This document shows positions 22,440 to 33,952 of a stretch of 64,000 nucleotides of DNA, piece by piece. Location: assembly GCA_007922195.1 (NCBI GenBank), contig ML681992.1:2226975-2290974 (forward strand). Reading direction: 5' to 3'. The translations under genes and the position numbers were made by a program. The notes under the pieces were generated by a model. It was not told the origin of the DNA. It saw nothing but the letters and a program-made list of their open reading frames with translations, and did no database searches. The DNA comes from Podocnemis expansa. Lineage: Eukaryota > Chordata > Testudines > Podocnemididae. The first letter of the stretch is position 1, and each line of letters opens with the position of its first letter.

Positions 22440-22572
22440 CTTCATGAATCTGACGGAGTGGATTGGAGCCCATGAAAGTTTATGCCCAAAGAAATCTGTT
22501 AGCTTTTAAAGTGTCACAAGACTCTCGTTTTTTTTTGCTGTACACAGATTAACACGGCTACCCTCCTAAAAC
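22440..22572 (+). mobile_element. PLE 3'-end fragment, plus strand, with degenerate hammerhead-like motif
   Basis: It holds CTGACGG (22450-22456), a helix II-like stretch, GAAAGTTTATG (from 22474), AAATCTGTTAGC, and the terminal ATTAACACGGCTACCC. It lies head-on against the minus-strand PLE 21611-22345, an inverted arrangement as in PLE terminal repeats. Confidence 0.65.
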
Positions 22573-23043
22573 TGCAGGGTTTGAAAGCTCTAAAACCTGC
22601 CTTGTCAAAACCAAGACCTTTGAATACAACATCTATGAGGAAATCCACAGCAGGAAAATTATAGGGCCATGTCACAGGTTAGCCAGCTCCTCTAAATAGA
22701 CTGGGCCCGTTTACCTTAATCAGAGCAGGTAGACCTAACTGAGCTGATTACAGTGGGCAGAGCAATTATGAAGAACCGTAACAGAGCAGGAAGGGGTGGA
22801 GAGCTTGGGGGAAAGTTTGGTAGGATCCTGGAGCAAGCAGGAAGGTGCCTAGGAAAGTAGTCTTGGATCTACTGTTCTTGGAAGATAGCGGAGCTAACAG
22901 AAATTAGAGTTGGCTGAAGAAGGAGTGGCTGAAAAGGGTAAGATGAGGAACTATTTCTGTTTGCTTTGATAAATAAACCTACTTAAAGAAGAGTGGGCAG
23001 GGCAGTGTGTGTTTGAAAGCTGGGGAGAAGCCCTGCTATCCAG
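22573..23043. other. No gene seen; possible LTR-like piece
   Basis: GATAAATAAACCTAC (near 22967) could be a polyadenylation signal of an LTR, but ends were not found. The last bases hold the TSD of the next element. Confidence 0.35.
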
Positions 23044-23051
23044 GTCTTCTG

Positions 23052-25323
23052 CAGATATGGCCAAACTGCAGCTCGCAAGCCGCATGCAGCTCTTTAAAGA
23101 AAAATTGCGGCTCACAGGAGAACACAGGAGGGAAGGACGGCATGGTGGGAGCCAGGGGGGAGAAATCTGCAGTGGTCAGGGACAGCAGAGAGGCAGCAGC
23201 ATGGTAATAGCGAACAGCGGAGAAGCAGCACTGGGAGACCGGGCAGGGAAAAAGCAAAATGGTAAGAGCTGGGAGGGGAGGGGCCTCATTGTGAGACTCT
23301 GCAGGGAAAAGCAAGTTGTCTGTTTGGTGGAAAGAGAAGCACTCAGAGCAAGTAACTGACAGATTCTATAGTTTACCCACACAATATTAATTCTACCCTC
23401 CTTGTCTGTGTGCATAATGATATAGTCTTTAATTACATTAGTGCATGATTTTTAAAATACTTTTCTTTTTTGATAATGTTTTCTGGATAAATATTTTTAA
23501 AACTGGCAACATAAATTGATCAAGAACAAGTCTACAATGAACTACAGATAAATGATGATAATTAGCAATTTAAAACTGAAAAGCAATTGTAAATTAATTT
23601 GCTTTTTAAAAAATCACTGGCATTTCCAGATATAGTAACATAATGAAAAATTATTTCTCTTTGAGAATTAAACAAGAATCATCAGAAATGACTGAAAATT
23701 GACACAAGTGTTACATCTAAAACCACTGACTACTGTCAAAAGGTTATTTAAAAAGCTCTCTATTTAAAGAAAGTTGCAAGTACTTATTATGGATCACGGT
23801 TCATTTTCAGCATGGAAAATGACTTAGACTTAGGATAGACCACCACTACTGAAAACTGGCTTTAGAAAAGAAAAAAAAAATCCTTAAGTCCATTGAACAA
23901 GTGTCCCTGAGATATCAGTATGCCATCTGTTTGTGGAAGGAACTGCCAGCACATTTATTTTATAAGAAAATTTTAATAAATATAACTAAATCAATTACCA
24001 GGATAATTTACATTCACTGCAAAGTTCAATAGCAGCACTATACCTCTACTGATTAAATAGCATTCAACATATATTAATTCTTTTTTGTTGTGTAGTCAAA
24101 ATCTATTTTTATTTCAGTGCAGTCTTCATGAAAGACTCTATGGGTATCTGAGCCCATTAGACGAGAGTAATTGTTGTGAAGGGCTGAGGACAGAAAATTA
24201 TGTTGTAAACTTTCTGAAAAAAATCTCTCACCAATAAAGATTTTACTTTGTATTATAGAAACCAAATATTGATATTTAGGATTTTTACAGGGACTGATCC
24301 CAAACTGAATAAACTCAGTGGGATTTTTTTCCATAGTATCTTCTGTGCATGGACTCCAAAGCACTTACTGAAACAGGCTCTGATCTTTCACTTTCTGCCC
24401 CCATAAATTCTCATTCATCTGTTGTGATTCTGAACAGTTGAAAAGGTGTCCCTGTGTGTATCTCTTCACAGGACTAAGATAAGAACAGTATTTTCCTTTA
24501 CTATTACTCTCATTTTAAAATTAATTGTGTCTGAGTCCTCAGACCTTTTGTCTTCACCATCCATGAGTATTTTAGTGAACAAGTCTACTGGCAGAAATCT
24601 TGGCAGGGAAGTAGGGGCATGGTAGGTGCCAGGATTGGGTGGAAGGCAGAAGTGTGGCATGGTTGGGGAAAGCAGAGAAGCAGCAGCATGGCAAGAGATG
24701 GCGGGGAAGTGGCAACGGAGGTGGGGGAGAGAAGCGTGACATGGTCAAAGAAGCCATAGCATATTTAGATTTTCTTATAGGTCCTAATACAGTGTACTTA
24801 TTGTTAAAATAAAATCATGTTTTACAAGTCCTAAACATGATGTGGAATACTAAGAAATGAAAATACAAAGGAGAGAAGTTTAAAACTGAACGTAGATTAC
24901 TTTCAGTTTTTGGCACAACTTACTGCTGTGAAGCATCATATTCCACAATGAAATTCAAAATATTGTGCAATATTTAGAGATCAGAATCTGAGAGAGCTTT
25001 TATCTACTGCATTGACAGGTTACTCTCCAGGTTTAAAAAAAAAAAAAAAGAAAACTTGCCACAGGCCTGTAGTGTTCTACATCTACCAACAGCTTATTTT
25101 TTTACTGAACAGGCCTTAAATAATCTTAAATAATTATTAGAATCTGACATTAGTGGATCAATATTTGCCCCATTTTTACGATAACATTAAAGTGCACAAT
25201 TAATTTTAAGCTTAGTAATTTTGGAGTAGGTAAAAATATGTGGCTATATGACTCAGTGCGGCTCCTGAAGGTTTAATAAACGACTTGTGAGGCTCTTGAG
25301 TTCCGTAAGTTTGGCCACCCCTG
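23052..25323 (+). mobile_element. hAT (GGCCAAAC family), 2272 bp, TSD 7/8
   Basis: It begins CAGATATGGCCAAACTGC and ends AAGTTTGGCCACCCCTG. The TSDs are GTCTTCTG (23044-23051) and GTCTCCTG (25324-25331). A GC-rich part (23110-23310), an AT-rich part (23430-24590), a second GC-rich part (24597-24740) and a further AT-rich part follow each other. No transposase domain is visible, so it is a long non-autonomous copy. The segment 23437-25323 is closely repeated at 41428-43316. Confidence 0.9.
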
Positions 25324-26607
25324 GTCTCCTGTATAGTTTACCATAGATGGTATACTATAATCCTGTTATACATATGACATAATCATATAATCCTGGAAGA
25401 AGAAAAGGGCATCTGGCAGTTCTGGAACTACAGATTTTGGTGCCTGGGGCAAGCAGCTCCAAAGACGCCCTCCCCTGACCTGGGGCCTGATCTGGTCTGG
25501 GCAGGGGCATTGCTGGCAGTGGGCACAAGGGGCCCATGCCCTGAATCTCCAAGGCTGTGCCCTAGGTCTTTTTCCCCTGGCCGGTACAGGAGCAAGGAGA
25601 GGAGGCTGCCAGAGCACAGGCAGAGCTGGCTCAGCTGCTGCCACACCTCCCCCTTCAGGCTGCTCCACTTGTGCCTGGGAGAGGCTGAGGCAGAGGGAGC
25701 CGGATTCAAACCACTCCTCTCTGCAGTGGCAACAGCAGCAGGCACATGCAGAGCAGGTAGGTGCTGTGGGGGGCAGCGGAGGGGTCCTGGACAGGCAGGG
25801 GAAAAGGTAGGGTGGGGTGGAGTGGGGGGCTTCCCCGCATGGTCTCTATGTCCTGAGTGGCCTGAGGGATTGCTCCCTGTGCCCCTGGTCAGGTGGGGGG
25901 ACCTCTGTCTCCCAGTGGGACTAGGGAGGGGTGCTCTAAGCATCTGGGTCCCCAGTGGGACTGGGGAGGAGTGCCCCAAGGCGTCTGGGTCCCAGGAGTG
26001 GGTGGCCTGGGAATGGAGCCCCTCACCTGACATCTGGGGTGGGCTAAGGGATGTTCTTCAGCCTCTGTCCTGGCCAGGGGCAGGTCAGCAGAGGGCAAGT
26101 GAGCCAGGGCTCATTCCTCAGCTTTGGGTTCTCGGGCTGAGGTTGGTGGCCAGGCTGCTGTGATGCAGCCCTGGCCGGGAAGCCCCCCACAACCACGGGG
26201 GTGAGGCTGGGGAGCTGAGCCAGTGTCTCCCACCCTCACCCCATGCCCAGACTGCAGTGCCACCCTGTCTCCCCCACCCCAGGGTTTCCTGCCCTCACCC
26301 TATGCCCAAGTGTCGGGGTTGGCCTGGCCTGGGGTCTCCTGTCCTCACTGCACGCCCAGGTGGTGGAGCTGCCTGATCTGACCACGGGGCCTCCCGTGGT
26401 GGTGGGGCCAGCCTAGCACAAGCATGGGGTCTCCTGCCCTTGCTTTGTTGCCTCAGTTGTGAGGCTGGAGCAGCAGATGGGCACTCTGTTGAACACCACC
26501 ATATCCTGTGCCTAGTATTTATTCTGTGCTTGAAATTGTTCTCTTGTGTGTTGGATAGTTTTACATTAAGCAGAGAGTGACTGGAGGTGTGGGGCACAGA
26601 CAGATAA

Positions 26608-26648
26608 TATAGAATCATAGAATCATAGGGCTGGAAGGGACCTCATAT
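26608..26648 (-). mobile_element. CR1 3'-end fragment, ~40 bp
   Basis: ATAGAATCATAGAATCATAG followed by GGCTGGAAGGGACCTCAT is the reverse complement of a CR1 3' terminus. Confidence 0.7.
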
Positions 26649-26690
26649 GGGGGGACAGAGATAATTAATTGCATTTACCTTTAAAGTACA

Positions 26691-27311
26691 TGTTAGTTAA
26701 TGTTGTATATATGTTCTTTAGTGTCATAAGTAAAATAATTCTGTAACCCTGAGTAATAGGCATTATAACCAATGTCCAACAAGACTCCATATATTGTCAG
26801 TTTGGAAATCCTGGTTAAACACTGTACTCCATTTTGTATACTTGATGAAACCTGGTTTAGGCATATGCTGTGTATGTTCATTTAAGTGTGTGAATGAAGG
26901 GTGTGTGTGTGTGAAGGGACCAATGTCAATTAACAGCCTGTCTTGATGAAGCACAATTACCATCTAACTGACCAAACAATGCAGACATCTCTGATTAAAG
27001 CAAACAGAAGGAGCCACCCCAGAAAAAAAGAACAAAATACAATCAAGCCTGCAAATGACTGGTGACCAATGAGCTCACACAAATCCTGAGGGCAACATGA
27101 CACAGCAAATCCCATAGACTTACATGAGGGCCAGCAAGTATAAAAGGTGGGTAAGAACATGAAAACTTTGGGTCTCATTCTGCAACTGTCATCTTGGAGC
27201 ATTGGATTCATGACCGACAGAGGCCTGGCTCCATCCTTGTGCCCAGCCCAGTTAGCCACTAGGCTGGCTCAAACAACACATGACTGGTAATTATATTGTA
27301 CCAACTTGCAG

Positions 27312-27347
<36 letters not shown>

Positions 27348-27464
27348 ACTGATTTTTGTTGCCTTTACTTATTTACAATAAATGTGGCATATTGTCTTGT
27401 CCCCCCAGCTAAGCTGGGCAAAGGAGGGAGCCAGGTCTCTCTAGGTCATGAATCTGGTGCTCTA
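26691..27464 (+). repeat. LTR-like arm, plus strand
   Basis: It starts near TGTTAGTTAATG and has TATAAAA at 27139-27145, a (GT)16 tract at 27315-27346 and AATAAA at 27377-27382, the order of an LTR promoter and polyadenylation site. Its first 500 bases recur in inverted orientation at 27837-28270. The right limit is the Harbinger MITE. Confidence 0.6.
27315..27346. repeat. (GT)16 microsatellite
   Basis: An uninterrupted GT run, which produces an artificial cysteine/valine frame. Confidence 0.95.
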
Positions 27465-27828
27465 GGGCTATGTTCACACACAGGGGGTTATTTCGATACA
27501 AGTTGTTTCAAAACAAGTTGTAGCGAAATAACACTTTATTTCAAAATAAGTTAATTTGAATTAACAGTTTGTTAATTTGAATTAAGGAAAAAAGCAGGAA
27601 TCAAAATAGCATGTTCAGACAACAGTTATTTCGAAACGAGTCACCGTTGTTTCAAAACAACATGTTTAGACTGCATTGTTTTGAAACAATCATTTCAAAA
27701 CAATGTTGTTTTGTCCCCACATGGGGTTTAAGTTGTTTCGAAACAACGGTGCGTCATGTGAACATGGCCTTTCTTATTTCGAAACAACCTCTGTTCTTTA
27801 GAAATAAAACTGCTGTGTGAACACACCC
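27465..27828. mobile_element. Harbinger-type MITE, ~364 bp
   Basis: The ends are GGGCTATGTTCACACA and, from the right on the minus strand, GGTGTGTTCACACAGCA. CTAG flanks both sides, so the 3-bp TSD is CTA or TAG. The interior has many GTTTCGAAAC-like inverted motifs (for example GTTGTTTCGAAACAAC in relatives). Confidence 0.75.
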
Positions 27829-27836
27829 TAGGATGA

Positions 27837-28270
27837 CAGTTGCAGAAAGAGACCCAAAGTTTTCATGTTTTTTATACTTGCTGAGTCTTGCTACCTCAAC
27901 GCTCCTGTCTGATGATTATTCATCACCAGTCATTTGCAGACATGACTTTGATCTTGTATTTTGTTTTCTCTTTCTGGGGTGGATTCTTCTTGCTTTTCAG
28001 AGATTAGTTTGAATTGTTCGTCCATTAAGGCGGTACTTGCATTTCATCAGGACAGGCTGGCGTCAACTGATTCCATCACACAGACCCTTCATTCACACAT
28101 CTTTTTCACACATATTTAAATGAAATTACACAGTGTTACATCTAAAAGAAATTTCATCAAGATTATAAAATGAGTTCCAAATTTATGATATGAAGCTTTG
28201 TTAAATATTGGTTATTATGTCTATTAAACTGAATTAAATATTTTAGTTATGATATTAATGAACAAATTTA
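27837..28270 (-). repeat. LTR-like arm, inverted relative to 26691-27195
   Basis: The reverse complement repeats the landmarks of the plus-strand arm: AATGAAGGGT, CAGCCTGTCCTGATGAA, CACCCCAGAAAGAGAA, GCAAATGACTGGTGA, CAGCAAGTATAAAA, ACATGAAAACTTTGGGTCTC and CTGCAACTGTCATC. Many substitutions and small indels separate the arms. It stops at the MITE edge just past the TATA region. Confidence 0.7.
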
Positions 28271-28791
28271 TTAATGAACACAGTGTTGCCTAACAGATGC
28301 TTTAAAGGTAAGTTCTATTCATTTTATCTGTGTCCCTACACTGTGGCTACAGCAGGCTGAGTAAATATTAGCAGACTGGACCTGGGGAAAAAATTCCTGA
28401 GATTTGAGAGTTCTGTTAGGACATCATGAGTGAGGCTTTACCTACCAATAACGTCACTCATAATAAATTTGCAAGAGCTGACATGTCTGCATAAGTTATG
28501 TTCTTCAGTTTTGGGCCTGTGTTGAAAAAAACAGTGGAATAATGCTTCTTATTTATGTAGCCTTTTAGTAAAAGTTTCAAATATGAAGACTGGCTCTTGT
28601 GACCACATCCCAACTGGAAGCCAAATTTTTTGCCAGTTTATATAGTTTGGGTTACAGTAGAACTCTTGAAACTAACCTCAGAAAGGGCATTCTAGATTTA
28701 AACTGGTTCCTCTTGAGCATCTTCTCCAATATCAAATTTGCTCAGATAACAAATACCTTCTCTTTTCCCATTGCAACCCCACTGCCACTCT
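28271..28791. other. No gene seen
   Basis: AT-rich sequence between an LTR arm and a MITE, no recognised motif. Confidence 0.45.
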
Positions 28792-29175
28792 GGCTGTGTT
28801 CACACAGCACTCGTATTTCGAAACAACAGAGGTTGTTTCGAAATAAGAAATACCCTGTTCACACGACGCACGGTTTTTTTGAAACAAAGGCACACTTAGT
28901 TTTGAAACAACTTAAACCCCATGTGGGGACGAAGCAATGTTGTTTCAAAACGATTGTTTTGAAACAATGCCTTCCGAACATGTTGTTTCGAAACAACAGT
29001 GACTTATTTCAAACTAAGTGTTGCCTGAAACTTCTATTTCGCTTTGAGCTTTTTTCCTTAATTCAAATTAACAAACTGTTAATTCGAATTAAGTTATATT
29101 GAAATAAGGCATTATTTTGATACAAGTGTTTCAACGCAACTTGTATTGAAATAATGCCTGTGTGTGAACACAGCC
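28792..29175. mobile_element. Harbinger-type MITE, inverted relative to 27465 copy
   Basis: The ends are GGCTGTGTTCACACAGC and, from the right on the minus strand, GGCTGTGTTCACACACAGG. The reverse complement of its right part (ACAGTTTGTTAATTTGAATT, then AAGGAAAAAAGC) matches the interior of the copy at 27465. Flanking TCT/TCC is a weak 3-bp TSD. Confidence 0.75.
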
Positions 29176-29936
29176 TCCTCCTCAGATCTGAAAGTAGCTG
29201 GGTTCTGTTCTCTCTCTCTTTCTCATGCAGCACAGGCCAAATTTTGCTTTGAGACACACTTGGCTTGAGTAGGCCCATGGCCTTCAAATTCAGTGGCTAG
29301 TGGCTCATGTGCTAGTGCTACCCTGTAACATTCAGTAGGTGGGTAAATGCAGTGGCACCTCTGCTTTAATTTAGCAAATAATTCTAAAGATGCAAAAAAA
29401 TCTGAAAATTAAAAAAAAAAAAGTGTAGGATCCAACTTAGACTCAGGTGGGGTGAGGGTGAGCTGCAGCCATAGGGAGCCAAATCAGCAGTGAGCAAGAG
29501 GGGGGAATAGCCCAGGGACAAAGTTTGTATTGGAAGCAAAGTGAGATCTAGGCACACTGTGGGGAGCCTATCAAGCTGGGAAAGAGAAATAATGGGGTCA
29601 GAAATGGCTTGGGAGCTTGGGTTGAGGGTAAGTAGGGGGCTTTAAATAAGTAAACAGTCCTGTTGCATTCTGTTGCATAGAGGATATATGTAGGAATATT
29701 TTGTCAATGATGACCAAGAGAGAAAAGAATCCAACATCTAATTGGAGTTTCCTCTGCAGGGCAAACAGGAATACAAACAATAAAACTTACTTTTGCCACT
29801 AAAGAAAATGAATGCCATGAAAAGCAAACTCCTTTGAGTGAGTGCCATTGTCAGATGGCCACTCTTCATACTGGAAATACTATTTACTCTGCTCTTCAGT
29901 TTTACTCTCCTATGTATTGTGCACAACATAAGTACA
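29176..29936. other. No gene seen
   Basis: Mixed-composition unique-looking sequence with two A-runs (29395-29422). No motif recognised. Confidence 0.45.
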
Positions 29937-29944
29937 CCTACCAG

Positions 29945-30327
29945 CAGGGGTGTCATGGCGCTGGGCACTCCAGGGCATGTGCCCCAAACTCCAGTGCCAG
30001 TGCCCTGGATCTCCGGCTCAATCATGCTGTGGATCCAGGGCCTGGCCACCGGAGGCCGTGGCGGCCCCATCCCCTGCCGGGGATCTAGGACCCGGCTGCT
30101 GGCGGCTGTGGCGGCCCCATCCCTGGCTGGGGATCCGGGGCCTGGCCGCCGGCAACTGCAGTGGCCCCGTCCCCCACCGGGGATGCGGGGCCTGGCCACC
30201 CGCCGCGGCACCTGTCCCTGTCCCCAGGCAGGGGGCAGGGCCTGCAGGCTGAGGGCAGGGCCTGCAGGGCAGGGGCGGGGTGGGGCCTGGGCTCCCCGGG
30301 TCCCTCCCCCAGCCTGCGATGCCCCTG
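29945..30327. mobile_element. GC-rich hAT MITE, copy 2, exact TSD
   Basis: It begins CAGGGGTGTCATGGCGCTGG and ends TGCGATGCCCCTG. CCTACCAG flanks it at 29937-29944 and 30328-30335. The interior repeats GGCCCCATCCC..GGGGATC units with CGGGGCCTGGCC linkers, so long frames on both strands are compositional. Confidence 0.92.
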
Positions 30328-30384
30328 CCTACCAGGCAGCATGCCACAAAGTTAACCATCCTTTCACTGAAAAGTTCCTGGGGG

Positions 30385-30596
30385 GGGGGTAGCCATGTTA
30401 GTCTAATCCAGTAAAAATAGAAAAAAGTCCTGTGGTGCTTTTAAAGAGTAACCCATTTATTCATCACATGAGCGAAATCCCATTTTGGAAACCATTTTCA
30501 AGTGTCTGACAAAGTGGGATTTCACCCACAAAAGCTCTAGCAATAAATAAATTTGTTATTCTTTGAAAGTGCCACTAGATGCCTTGCTTGTTTTAC
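30385..30596. mobile_element. PLE foldback (inverted 3' ends)
   Basis: The left arm is the minus-strand PLE 3' end (reverse complement of TTAGACTAACATGGCTACC from about 30390, with CATGAGC at 30468). The right arm is the plus-strand end with CTGACAA (30506-30512), a GTGGG../..CCCAC helix, AAAAGCTC (30530-30537) and AAATAAATTTGTTATTC. Both arms carry hammerhead-like remnants. Confidence 0.65.
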
Positions 30597-31869
30597 ATTA
30601 TCTTCTTGCCATATTTTACTGTGAATTCCTGTAATATTGTCTGCCTTGCACTGGATAGTGTGGTCACAGTAATGCTGTATTTTATGGTTTGGACTCTTTC
30701 TTTCCTGTAAAAATAGGCTTACTCATTTTTTGCTGCTATGTCCTCTCTGCTTTGTTTCCCCAGAAGTGGGATTGGGAGTCTGGCAGGAGCTAAGGGCAGG
30801 GTGGGAGGAATACTGCAGGCGGCTTCTCTGCCTTCTTTTCATTTCACTTTGTTGTCCTCTCTTTGGCTCTTTGCAGGGGAAGCAGAAGGCAGGTAGCCTG
30901 GCTGTCTGGCTGAGTCTGCCAGTTTGGTGTGACCCTGATCGCAGCACAGCACTGGCAGCACCAGCCAGCCTGCCTGCTTGCCTCATGAGTTCCCCAACTT
31001 CCCCTACCTGGGTCGCATACACCTGGCAGCTGGGAGAGGGTCAGAGCCTTTTTAAATTTCCCACCCTGTGGCATAGGCAGCCCAGCATGGCACATTTCAG
31101 CTGCTGTGCTGGTATCCCTCCACTCCCCTGCTCCACAATTTCATGCTGCCACTCAAAGTGGAGGGCAAGTATTACAGCAAAGTTCAGGGGAGGCATGGGC
31201 TCTATTTTAAAAGCCTGAGAACTGCAGCAATAAGTGTCTTCAGCTTGGGTCAGCAGGGTGTCATCTCTCAGCTGGGCACTCAGATGCCATCCACTTCTTC
31301 AGTACATGGAGAACCTAAACAAGTTGACTGGAAGTCCCAGGGATGGTCTGATCCACCACCCTCCATCCCAATCCTATTTTCTGATCTCCCTGACTCCTGA
31401 TGTTTAGCAACAGAAACCTACCTGTAGGAGATAGGGAATTATATGTCTGGTCAGAGGAGAAGAATTTTTATATGTCCTCCTAACATGGTCTATGAGCTTT
31501 TAAGAGGAAATTGCCAGCACCTTGATTCATTTGTAGGGAACACTGAAAGTGAATGATTGCTCATTTTACAGTTTAATGCAGATGGGTATGAAGGAGTTAT
31601 TGTATCACAACATCACATGGGGTCTCTGTGGTCAGAGAGTGGTACAGAGGCTAAACACTCTGGACTAGGATAATCCATGGCAATCTACATGGTCAGACTG
31701 CATTGATGCCTAGAGAGCTGCTGGCTAGATACTGACAGCTTCAATTTTAGTCATCAGCTGGCATGGCCCCAGGGAGCATATTTTCTTTCGGAAACATCAC
31801 ATGTCCATGTTTCCAAAATTTCTATTTCATGTGAAATGTCCCCATTTCAAAATATTTAATGTGAATTCT
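30597..31869. other. No gene seen; mixed composition
   Basis: Part of it (30750-31350) is GC-richer, with frames on both strands, but without conserved motifs, splice structure or codon signature. Confidence 0.4.
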
Positions 31870-32784
31870 GGTTTCAAGTGGGGCCCAGGATAGGGGTAGG
31901 GCCTGTTGGGGTGTGGGGGGTGGGGGAGGTCTGTGGTGGGTGTGGCCTGTTGGAGGCGGACCCATGACATGGGCAGGGTCTACCACAGTTGGAACCTGTG
32001 GGCCTGTGCCCCTGGTCTTTTTGCTATCCAGCAATGCTCCTGGGTCTGTAGTATGATCTGTTGCTCTACCGCTGCCGGCTGGCAGTGGAGAGCCGGATTC
32101 AGCCCCAGTGGCCACCGGCCAGTGGTGCAGAGACAGATCCAGCTGCAGCCGCCACCAGCCAGTGGTGTGGAACAAGATCCAATCCCTGCCACCAGTGGTG
32201 GATCAAGAGCTGCAGGGCTCCAGCAGCAGCCCCACCACTGGAGGACCTCCATTTCTGCCAGCAGACCAGCACGGGGCAGGGGGAGCAACTAAGGCCAGAG
32301 GCCAGCCATAGCATGGCTGGTCGGCCCCAAGGGAAGCGGAGCTGACTGCCACACGTGGTGTGGCTTTGGGCCACACTGAAGCCTGTAATACTCCTTCAGC
32401 AGTCAGCCCTGCCACTCCCCACAACCAGGAGGACCTGCTCTCCTCACCCCCTGAGGTGGAGTGGCTGGCCCAGGGGTAGGGTGAGACTTGGAGATTTGGT
32501 CTATAGGCTGGCTCACCATACTCCTGGTGGTGGATCAGGGTAGGAGCTCAGAGCCTGGCCTCAGGCTTGTTGGCCCCACTTTCCTTCCTTGTGCCAGCAT
32601 AGGGCGAGGGGCTCCAGTGCCCTCTAAAATGGGGTGCGCAGGGCTTTTCCCCAGTCACCCTGACCTAATTATGGCCCTGGCATCTGGCATACATTTTATT
32701 AATTGATCTTAACTCTTTCTTATCCTCTTCCTCGCTTTCATTTTTCTATAAATCAAACATGTTATCTCTTCAGCATGTTCAAAC

Positions 32785-32960
32785 TTTGATGCAGGATGTT
32801 AGAGACACAAGGTGGGTGAGTTAATAGCTTTTATTACACCAGCTTTTGTTGGTGAAAGAGAGAAACTTTTGAGTTACATAGAACTCTTCTTCAGGTTTGG
32901 GAAAGGTACTTTGTGTGTCACAATCAAATACAAAGTGGAACAGATTGTTTAGCATAAGTA
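32785..32960 (-). mobile_element. Second PLE-type 3' end (different subfamily), hammerhead-like
   Basis: On the minus strand: CTGAAGA (RC of 32888-32894), GAGTT..AACTC helix II, AAAAGTTTCTC, then CAATAAAAGC-like GTAATAAAAGCTATTAAC and ACCCACCTTGTGTCTCTAAC. The order equals that of the other PLE 3' ends but with a different sequence. The AAAA again replaces GAAA. Confidence 0.5.
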
Positions 32961-33029
32961 ATTATCACTTATTGTAAGAGACTGTTCAAGGTGAAGTGTG
33001 TAGTTAACACCTCTGCAGGCATGGGACAA

Positions 33030-33944
33030 AGGGGGGGGTGAAGGTTACTGGGTGAGGTGTTTGTAATAAGCCATAAATTCAGTGTCTCTATTAATACCAT
33101 GATTTTTATTGTCTTGGAAAAGCTATGAATTTAAGCTCCCAGGCTCATCTTTAGAAGGCATTGTGCAGCTTTCCTTTCAGAGGTCACCTATGCAGTGACC
33201 ATTTTGTGAAAAGTGTTCACCACAGTTATACAGTGTTATTGTATTTTATTAGTTTTCTTTGTGAGTTCATTTGAGATCATAGTCATTGTCTGGTTTCAAA
33301 TCTGTAGTTGTTACAGGGTATTCAGTGCACTGGATAAAGTGTACCACATATTGTGATAGGCATGTGTAGGACCCTTTTGTTTCATTCACTTTCATGGGTG
33401 CCTATAATATGCATTCATTTTATCTTTTTAATGGAATCATTCAGCCTACATTCCCATTGTATATAGATTCTTACAACTATGCTCTTTGATTGTCGTTCCT
33501 TACATAACTGCATTGTTCTAAATTATGTTGCCCATTGCTCTAAAATTGTGAGTCTGAGAACTTCCAGTGAAGTGAAGAGCACCCACTACTTTTATGGGAA
33601 GTGAGAGTTCTGCTCATCATCTTGGACAGTATTTGCCCAGTCCCTCATTCAGCACGTCAGTATGTACCTAATCTGAAGCACATAAGTAGGTCCGTTGTCA
33701 GAATTTGGGTCTATATTTAGGGGTGACATTTTCAAAAGGACCTAAATGACTTAGAAGCTGAAGATCCATTTTTAGACGTGATTTAGCTGTTAGATGTCCA
33801 AGTTGCATTGACTTTCAGTGAAACATGTAGTCTTTTTTACACAGCCCTGCAGTTTGAGTTGGCATACTGATCTGTAACTACCACACATAGATGCATGCTT
33901 GTGCTCATTGCAATTCTCAACTCTGTAGCTGGAATTACAAGGAT
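33030..33944. other. No gene seen
   Basis: AT-rich, unique-looking DNA without recognised repeats. Confidence 0.45.
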
Positions 33945-33952
33945 GAGTGGAT

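Larger units (their letters stand above)
25417..32679. mobile_element. Candidate 7.3-kb hAT with many internal insertions
   Basis: The left end CAGTTCTGGAACTACAG follows GCATCTGG (25409-25416). The right end, read on the minus strand, CAGGGCCATAATTAGG, is followed on the plus strand by GCATCTGG (32680-32687), an exact 8-bp match. Near the ends, GGTGCCTGGGGCAAG (left) and GGTGACTGGGGAAAAG (right, minus strand) also agree. Both ends are GC-rich (25417-26600 and 31870-32679), and the middle consists largely of recognisable insertions. The two TIRs agree only moderately, so this is a candidate. Confidence 0.5.

Noticed and set aside
22450..22490. Hammerhead core at 22450
   Set aside because: CTGACGG and a poorly pairing helix II are too degenerate to list as a separate RNA; kept only within the PLE fragment.
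25428..26163. 201- and 217-codon frames on opposite strands
   Set aside because: GC-rich low-complexity part of a transposon end; no domains, no conserved start, mirrored open frames.
27306..27554. Cysteine/valine-repeat peptide
   Set aside because: Translation of a (GT)n microsatellite.
28599..29102. 167-codon frame
   Set aside because: Its second half is a Harbinger MITE (repeated KQ/FRN peptides from TTTCGAAA motifs) and the first half shows no domain.
29738..30392. 157- and 184-codon frames
   Set aside because: They run through GC-rich hAT copy 2 and its repeated units.
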